NCBI GenBank assembly: GCA_011041895.1
Contig: DRAE01000079.1
Location: 1-6,201, forward strand
Length of the DNA stretch: 6,201 bases
Source: Candidatus Bathyarchaeota archaeon
GTDB lineage: Archaea > Thermoproteota > DRAE01
Direction: 5' to 3'
In this document: positions 1-3,777 of the stretch, piece after piece
How positions within the stretch are numbered: the first letter of the stretch is position 1
Layout of the letters: each line of letters begins with the position of its first letter
Translations under genes and position numbers: made by a program
Notes under the pieces: generated by a model
The model's input: only the letters and a program-made list of their open reading frames with translations
What the model was told of the DNA's origin: nothing
Database searches by the model: none

Positions 1-1
1 G

Positions 2-610
2 ATAGCTGAGATGTTGGGCATCGAACACGGAAAATATCTTAGATTATATGATCAAGCTAAAAGGATAGTGTATGAGAAATTCCCATATACTCACTTAAAG
101 TTCTCTAAGAGATTGGTCTTTGAAGAGATGAAGAAAATAATAGGCAAGCTGAAGCTCACCCCTGAGTATCTCGAGAAAGTTTACTGGGAAACTATCTTTG
201 AGGAGATTAAACCCTATGATGGCGTCGTTGAAACTCTCAGAGTTTTAAGTGAAAGATACAAGCTTGTAATCGCGTCGAACGGTTTTAGGAGCATTCAAGT
301 TGAGAAACTTAAACGCATGAAGCTTTCACCCTTTTTTGAATACGTGATCTGTTCAGAGGAAGCTGGCGTGAATAAACCTGATACTGGTTTTTTCAAGTAT
401 TTGCTAGGGAAAATAGGTGCCTCTCCTGAGCATTGTGTAATGGTTGGAGACAGTCCATTCGATGATATTAGGGGGGCTAACAATATTGGCATGAGAAGTG
501 TAAGGGTTAGAATGGGGCTTTTCAAAAACGTTGACTGCAATGATGAAACAGGATATCCTATATTTGAGATAGATGAAATAAATAAACTGCTGGAAATTTT
601 CTGGCTATAG
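2..610 (+). CDS. HAD-superfamily hydrolase (subfamily IA type phosphatase), 5'-truncated by window edge
   Basis: Partial gene. The reading frame is open to the left edge (codons from position 2), and the first Met at 11 is probably internal because motif I (DxDxT), which carries the nucleophilic Asp and opens every HAD protein, is not visible. What remains is a good match to the rest of the fold. Counting from that Met, there is a helical cap region (about 1-65), motif II LVIASNG (Ser89), motif III Lys in NKPD (Lys122), and motif IV VGDSPFDD (Asp147, Asp151/152) that binds Mg2+. The spacing and the order cap, then II, III and IV fit subfamily IA phosphatases acting on small phosphorylated metabolites in the cytoplasm. 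The substrate cannot be read from the sequence. The gene converges on the DUF134 gene with only two bases between the stop codons, so it belongs to a separate transcription unit. Superfamily is secure; specificity is unknown. Confidence 0.88.
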   Translation: MAEMLGIEHGKYLRLYDQAKRIVYEKFPYTHLKFSKRLVFEEMKKIIGKLKLTPEYLEKVYWETIFEEIKPYDGVVETLRVLSERYKLVIASNGFRSIQVEKLKRMKLSPFFEYVICSEEAGVNKPDTGFFKYLLGKIGASPEHCVMVGDSPFDDIRGANNIGMRSVRVRMGLFKNVDCNDETGYPIFEIDEINKLLEIFWL

Positions 611-612
611 TT

Positions 613-915
613 TCATGGAGAAATGATTATTTCATAGTCATTCACTATAGCCATTGCAAGCTTCTTCTTTGCAGATGATAAAAGCCTCCAAACGGTTCCC
701 CTTGAAATTCTCATTCTATTGCCTATGGCCTCCTGAGAGAGGCCTTCAATCTCTGCTAGCCTAAACGCCTCAAGCTCGTCAGGAGTTATATATACGACGC
801 CTCTTGGAGGAACGTGAACCGGAGTAAATCTTTTAACTGTTGGAGGCATCATTAGCCAACGCATCTTGAATGGTCTTCCCCTTCTAGCCCTCGCTCTGCC
901 AGGCCAAGGCCACAT
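613..915 (-). CDS. UPF0251/DUF134 family helix-turn-helix protein
   Basis: 100-residue DNA-binding-type protein and last gene of the operon. The core follows the UPF0251 pattern: GRP near residue 13, then LMMPP, a YITPDELEAFRLAEIEGLSQ segment (about 42-61), and a sigma-factor-like helix-turn-helix at about 58-82 (SQEAIGNRM, then ISRGTVWRLLSSAKKKLA). Family members commonly sit beside NifX-like and MinD-like genes in anaerobes and are presumed regulators; no target is known to me. The N-terminus here is odd. It begins MWPWPGRARARRGRPF, rich in Trp and Arg, and lacks the Cys residues often found before and after GRP in relatives, so any metal sensing through them is unlikely. The ATG start is supported by GGTGATC four bases upstream. 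The gene lies 20 bases after the preceding ATPase gene, consistent with cotranscription. It may bind the promoter palindrome of its own operon (inference). Confidence 0.88.
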   Translation of the reverse strand: MWPWPGRARARRGRPFKMRWLMMPPTVKRFTPVHVPPRGVVYITPDELEAFRLAEIEGLSQEAIGNRMRISRGTVWRLLSSAKKKLAMAIVNDYEIIISP

Positions 916-919
916 AAAC

Positions 920-926
920 GATCACC
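920..926 (-). promoter_or_regulatory. Ribosome binding site for the DUF134 gene
   Basis: On the minus strand the sequence reads GGTGATC, complementary to the conserved 3' end of archaeal 16S rRNA, four bases before the ATG at 915. It sits in the only true intergenic gap (916-935) in the 3' half of the operon and fixes the start codon. Its presence shows independent initiation rather than reliance on coupling alone. Confidence 0.7.
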
Positions 927-935
927 GTTAAGCGT

Positions 936-1817
936 TTAATGAGCTATTTTAAGTATTTTATCCACGACATTTCTAATTTTCTCTGATATACGTGAATCCG
1001 GGTAGAGAGCTGTAACGGGTTTGAGCATAGATATTGAGTTTGGAACTATATTTGAAAACTCTATCTCAGCAACAACCTTGCCAAGCGTATTCTCGTCAAT
1101 AACTTTTCTAGGGTCAAAGCCTTCTGGAATCTTGTTCAGAACTATGAGATAGTCTATGCCCATGAACTCTAGCACATTAATCGCTCTTTTAGCATCATGC
1201 AATGACGCTGGTGTAGGCTCGATAACCACTATTGCAAGATCTATATCCGTCACTGTTGAAACGAATGCACATCCTACTCCAGGGGGGCCATCTATGACTT
1301 GGAAGGCTACATTTTCTTGTGCACTCACTTCATCAGCTTTTTTCTTGACTTCAAACACTATTTTCCCTGATGCAGTTGCTCCTGTAAGCGTTCTTCCACC
1401 TACAACCGTGAAGCCATACTTTGACTTGGAAATCGTCAAGATTCCATTTTCAACAAGCTCGAGTGTTACAGCTTTAACTGGGCAGACAATTTTACATACT
1501 CCGCATCCTTCGCATAACATTTGATTCACTTGTGGAAATTCCTTTAACTCTATTGCATCATACGGACAATACTCGATACATCGCATGCACTTTATGCATT
1601 TAGAGGCATCTATCTGGGATTTAAGCGATAGCTTCAGACGCTCACTGTGAATTACCTTTCCTCCCAGCACTATGGATAGATTTGGGGCATCCACGTCGCA
1701 GTCTAGAGCCACTATTTTAATTTTCTTCTCCGTGGAAAGTATGTGAGCTATGGATGCAGTTATAAATGTTTTTCCCACTCCTCCTTTTCCACTTATAATT
1801 GCAAGTTTGAAAGTCAC
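936..1817 (-). CDS. MinD-superfamily P-loop ATPase with inserted ferredoxin domain (second copy)
   Basis: 293-residue ParA/MinD/Mrp-type ATPase of the kind with a two-cluster ferredoxin inserted after the first strands (COG1149-like). Visible motifs are the deviant Walker A GKGGVGKT (10-17), switch I DCDVDAPN (39-46), ferredoxin Cys sets C74/C77/C80/C84 and C102/C105/C108/C112 (each CxxCxxCxxxCP, so two 4Fe-4S clusters), and Walker B VIDGPPG (174-180), followed by VVIEPTPAS and the LNK motif typical of the family. Such proteins are cytoplasmic, dimerise around ATP and are thought to couple nucleotide hydrolysis to Fe-S or metal-cluster handling. The start is GTG, with stop and start overlapping as GTGA with the preceding ATPase gene, and AGGAG lies about ten bases upstream, indicating coupled translation. 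It is clearly paralogous to the neighbouring ATPase but well diverged, so the two probably have distinct roles or form a heterodimer (inference). Confidence 0.95.
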   Translation of the reverse strand: MTFKLAIISGKGGVGKTFITASIAHILSTEKKIKIVALDCDVDAPNLSIVLGGKVIHSERLKLSLKSQIDASKCIKCMRCIEYCPYDAIELKEFPQVNQMLCEGCGVCKIVCPVKAVTLELVENGILTISKSKYGFTVVGGRTLTGATASGKIVFEVKKKADEVSAQENVAFQVIDGPPGVGCAFVSTVTDIDLAIVVIEPTPASLHDAKRAINVLEFMGIDYLIVLNKIPEGFDPRKVIDENTLGKVVAEIEFSNIVPNSISMLKPVTALYPDSRISEKIRNVVDKILKIAH

Positions 1818-2737
1818 TTCAACCTGTCTCCTATAATCTTTTTCAGTTTCCCATAGATTTCTGTGAGGGCCCTTGTGAAGCTCGAGTCTGGGTAGTGGAG
1901 TACCATGGGCTTTGAATGCACGTGACTCTTGAAAACTTCTTCGTCAAATGGAATTTCTCCAATGACTTCAATACCGCTTTCATCAGCTATATTGTATATT
2001 CTACTTGTATCCCCTATGTTACTTCTATTTATCACAATGTATGATTCAAGCCCTATCAGCTTGACCAGGTCAATTATAAGTCTTAGATCATGCTCTCCAA
2101 ATGGCGTGGGCTCAGTGACTAGAAGAGCCATATTTCTTCCCATCAATGCTCTTAGGACATCGCAATGTGCCCCTGGGGCAGTATCTACGACGAGAATCTC
2201 AAAACCTTCCCTAGAAACTGTTTTCTCAAGCCTTCTCAAATGCATAGCCATGTAACCGCTTTTCTCGAATCCTGGAACTATTTCAGCATATAATAGCTCA
2301 AGCGAGTCTGTCAGTGGAACCCTATGCATTTCACCTATAAGCTTTCTTCCATCTTCTATGGCATCTGTTGGACATACTAACTTACATGCCCTGCAGCCTT
2401 CGCATAGGTTTTCGAAAAGTGTTGGCGGACCCTCTCTTGGAAGTAGGAGAGCGTTACTGTTACACGCGTTCACGCATGCACCGCATCTAACACACTTATC
2501 TCCCTTGAAAACCGGAATAAACTGATATACTTTCCTTGAAAATGTTATCTTATCTTGTTCGATACCTGAGAGTATAAGTGCATTTGGATTTTCAACATCA
2601 TAGTCTAGAATCAAGGTTTTAAAATCTCTTGAAAAAAGAAGGGAGAGATTAAGCGCTACAGTTGTTTTCCCTGTGCCGCCTTTTCCACCTGTGACGGCTA
2701 TTTGGATTGGTTTAGAATTGGCGTCCCCAGCGGCCAT
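1814..2737 (-). CDS. MinD-superfamily P-loop ATPase with inserted ferredoxin domain (first copy)
   Basis: 307-residue paralogue of the adjacent ATPase. Motifs are Walker A GKGGTGKT (18-25), switch I DYDVENPN (45-52), ferredoxin insertion with C82/C85/C88/C92 and C112/C115/C118/C122, Walker B VVDTAPG (183-189) and TEPTPFGEHD (208-217). The first Cys set ends in CNSN rather than the usual CP; the second keeps CP. All eight ligands for two 4Fe-4S clusters are present. The role is likely ATP-driven electron or cluster delivery to the NifX-like protein encoded just upstream, as suggested for the Desulfovibrio orange-protein complex (inference by analogy). The ATG at 2737 lies inside the end of the NifX-like gene (26-base overlap). 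No ATG, GTG or TTG occurs in frame between it and Walker A, so the overlap is forced. A GAGGAT segment just upstream is a weak ribosome site, so coupling to the upstream gene is probable. Confidence 0.95.
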   Translation of the reverse strand: MAAGDANSKPIQIAVTGGKGGTGKTTVALNLSLLFSRDFKTLILDYDVENPNALILSGIEQDKITFSRKVYQFIPVFKGDKCVRCGACVNACNSNALLLPREGPPTLFENLCEGCRACKLVCPTDAIEDGRKLIGEMHRVPLTDSLELLYAEIVPGFEKSGYMAMHLRRLEKTVSREGFEILVVDTAPGAHCDVLRALMGRNMALLVTEPTPFGEHDLRLIIDLVKLIGLESYIVINRSNIGDTSRIYNIADESGIEVIGEIPFDEEVFKSHVHSKPMVLHYPDSSFTRALTEIYGKLKKIIGDRLK

Positions 2738-3134
2738 ATCCTCTTCCCATGCCCCTGCCCATTCCAGGTCCGGGACCCCATGGAGGCATTCCCGTCGGTC
2801 TAAGCTTTCCCTCCAGGTATAGCTTTACTGCTTCTTCAACAGTTATGTTCATGACTCCTCCAATAAATTGGATTCCAGCCTGCTGCATTGCCATGTAAGC
2901 GTTTGGCCCAATGTTTCCGCCTATGATGACATTGACTCCATGATTTATGAGTAGTTGCACGGCCTGTATCCCTGCACCGCCGAAGGCGTATGCGGCAGTG
3001 TTCTGCACTACTTTAACATCCTTGATCTTTCCGTTTTCTACTTCCACTATTGTAAACACCTGGCACCTGCCAACTCTTGGATCTACGAGAGCCTTAAGCC
3101 CTCCTGGTGGCGTTGATGGAACTGCAATCTTCAT
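2712..3134 (-). CDS. NifX/NifB-type dinitrogenase iron-molybdenum cofactor family protein with Gly/Arg/Met-rich tail
   Basis: 140-residue protein. Residues 1-112 match the small FeMo-cofactor-binding fold (Nitro_FeMo-Co, COG1433): MKIAVPS start, VGRC (Cys24), FTIVEVENGKIKDVKVVQN, GGAGIQAVQLLINHGVNVII, GGNIGPNAYMAMQQAGI and TVEEAVKLYLEGKL. The family binds metal-sulfur clusters; a Desulfovibrio relative, orange protein ORP, carries a Mo-Cu cluster. Cys24 is the only Cys, and the HFG often found before it is replaced by RVG, so cluster binding should not be assumed identical. Nitrogenase itself is not indicated, since no nif structural genes are seen. Residues 113-140 form a low-complexity tail (PPWGPGP, then GMGRGMGRGYGRWGRQF) beyond the domain, resembling the start of the 68-residue protein encoded just upstream. 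The ATG is preceded by AGGTG about eight bases away, 16 bases after the previous stop. The 3' end overlaps the ATPase gene. Confidence 0.93.
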   Translation of the reverse strand: MKIAVPSTPPGGLKALVDPRVGRCQVFTIVEVENGKIKDVKVVQNTAAYAFGGAGIQAVQLLINHGVNVIIGGNIGPNAYMAMQQAGIQFIGGVMNITVEEAVKLYLEGKLRPTGMPPWGPGPGMGRGMGRGYGRWGRQF

Positions 3135-3150
3135 TTATGTACACCTAAGT

Positions 3151-3357
3151 TTAATAGTACCTTGGATAGTATGGTGCCGTAAACCAAGGCATCCATGGGA
3201 ACATGTATGGATACGTGTAGTAGCTTGGATACATGTAGTATGTCATCCATGGCATTAGGTATATCATCCACCAGCCTCTTGGAAGCCATGGGAACCATCT
3301 GCAGAAGGGCCACCACCAGAATCCTCTACCCCATCCTCTTCCAAATCCCCAGGGCAT
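3151..3357 (-). CDS. Small aromatic-rich protein (68 residues, 44% Trp/Tyr/Phe), function unknown
   Basis: I know of no function for this protein. It has 12 Trp, 12 Tyr, 6 Phe, 11 Pro and 7 Met in 68 residues, five Arg as the only charged side chains, one Cys (Cys19), and no Asp, Glu, Lys, His, Asn, Gln or Val. It reads as two parts: a Gly/Arg/Trp part (MPWGFGRGWGRGFWWWP, to about residue 30) and a Tyr/Pro/Met part (about 31-68, with YYMYPSYYTYPYMFPW). There is no clear signal peptide or ordinary membrane helix, since prolines interrupt the hydrophobic stretch. The frame is supported by GGAGGGAAGG just before the ATG, a one-base gap after the upstream stop codon, and similar composition in the flanking genes' products. 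Comparable Gly/Arg/Trp-rich small proteins accompany DUF5320 and NifX-like genes in other anaerobes, from memory. It may bind metal, membrane or a partner of the complex; all of these are inference. Confidence 0.72.
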   Translation of the reverse strand: MPWGFGRGWGRGFWWWPFCRWFPWLPRGWWMIYLMPWMTYYMYPSYYTYPYMFPWMPWFTAPYYPRYY

Positions 3358-3358
3358 T

Positions 3359-3691
3359 CTACCTTCCCTCCAGCTCCTTTAGTCTATCCTTTAGGGCTTT
3401 CAACTGCTCCTCTAGGAACTTTATCTGCTCCTTTATGAACCTTTTTTCATCTTCTGGCGTCATCTGTGGGAACTGTGGCATCCATGGCATCTGTGGCATT
3501 TGCTGTGGTGGAGGAGTCTGCTGTGGAGGCTGAGCCTGAGCTTGAGGTGCATACTGGTATCCTCCCATCATCCATAGTGCCATTGGAGGTAGTCCCCATG
3601 GATTCCATCCTAGCCATCCTGGGCTGAATCCAAATCTCATCCATCCTGGTAGACCTGTTAGCCTATACATCCACCTATATCTGTATCCCAT
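3359..3691 (-). CDS. DUF5320-like protein: aromatic N-terminus, Gln/Pro linker, C-terminal coiled coil
   Basis: 110-residue first gene of the operon, with three visible parts. Residues 1-48 are rich in Trp, Met, Gly, Tyr and Arg (MGYRYRWMYRLTGLPGW, then GWLGWNPWGLPP). Residues 49-78 are a Gln/Pro/Met linker (APQAQAQPPQQTPPPQQ, MPWMPQFPQ). Residues 79-110 form a charged amphipathic helix with leucines in heptad-like spacing (TPEDEKRFIKEQIKFLEEQL, continuing to LKELEGR), a probable coiled coil. The TPE start followed by a helix ending in a LKxLKxRLKELE pattern matches the C-terminus of DUF5320 proteins, which sit beside NifX-like and MinD-like genes in anaerobes. The family function is unknown; a scaffold or oligomerising partner of the metal-cluster complex is possible (inference). 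The ATG has a very strong GGAGGTGAT site and lies about 36 bases from the TATA box, making it the first gene. Confidence is high that it is coding, moderate for the family. Confidence 0.8.
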   Translation of the reverse strand: MGYRYRWMYRLTGLPGWMRFGFSPGWLGWNPWGLPPMALWMMGGYQYAPQAQAQPPQQTPPPQQMPQMPWMPQFPQMTPEDEKRFIKEQIKFLEEQLKALKDRLKELEGR

Positions 3692-3695
3692 CTAT

Positions 3696-3704
3696 ATCAC
3701 CTCC
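3696..3704 (-). promoter_or_regulatory. Strong ribosome binding site for the first operon gene
   Basis: The minus strand reads GGAGGTGAT, a nine-base match to the anti-Shine-Dalgarno end of 16S rRNA, four bases before the ATG at 3691. It is the best ribosome site in the window and fixes the start. With the TATA box at 3727-3734, transcription should begin near 3704, so the leader would be only about a dozen bases, essentially just this site. Confidence 0.85.
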
Positions 3705-3726
3705 AAAAGAGAGTATGTATTAGATG

Positions 3727-3734
3727 TATATAAA
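3727..3734 (-). promoter_or_regulatory. Archaeal TATA box of the NifX/MinD operon promoter
   Basis: The minus strand reads TTTATATA, a canonical archaeal TATA box, preceded directly by ACAAAA, which can serve as the BRE bound by TFB. Counting 25-27 bases downstream from the box centre puts the start site near 3704, just before the ribosome site. No other stretch in 3692-3777 is as convincing. The six minus-strand genes from 3691 down to 613 are likely transcribed from here, since no gap between them exceeds 20 bases. Confidence 0.7.
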
Positions 3735-3754
3735 TTTTGTGCATATGCACAAAA
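3735..3754. promoter_or_regulatory. Perfect 20-bp palindrome abutting the TATA box; candidate operator
   Basis: TTTTGTGCATATGCACAAAA is a perfect 10+10 inverted repeat with no spacer. On the operon's strand its downstream half provides the A-rich segment where the BRE would be and touches the TATA box without a gap. A dimeric regulator bound here would compete with TFB or TBP, so repression is the simplest reading. A second reading is that the RNA form (eight-pair stem, four-base loop, preceded by a run of five T) helps end the transcript of the surface-protein gene that stops at 3778. The two roles are not exclusive. Confidence 0.6.
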
Positions 3755-3777
3755 ATAGGAGGAATGGAGATTGGAGC

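Noticed and set aside
620..633. GAAAT-GATT-ATTTC hairpin just after the HAD stop as a terminator
   Set aside because: The stem is only five weak pairs, with no T-run after it, and it is inside the DUF134 coding region.
947..953. CTTAAAA on the minus strand as an internal TATA box for the DUF134 gene
   Set aside because: The predicted start would fall within the ribosome site. The segment lies inside the coding end of the ATPase gene, and AT-rich matches of this quality are common here.
1156..1524. Plus-strand open frame of 122 codons opposite the second ATPase
   Set aside because: It lies wholly within a gene with intact ATPase and ferredoxin motifs. The product is low complexity and unlike any family I recognise.
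2712..3134. Evidence of nitrogen fixation
   Set aside because: The NifX-like domain belongs to a broad family found in many non-diazotrophs. No nifH, nifD, nifK or other nif structural gene is in the window.
3131..3316. Alternative 61-codon minus-strand frame over the 68-residue gene, ending in an ATGA overlap with the NifX-like start
   Set aside because: The overlap is tempting, but the frame has no good ribosome site. The competing frame has a strong one, a one-base gap to the upstream gene and the composition shared by its neighbours. Both cannot easily be real.
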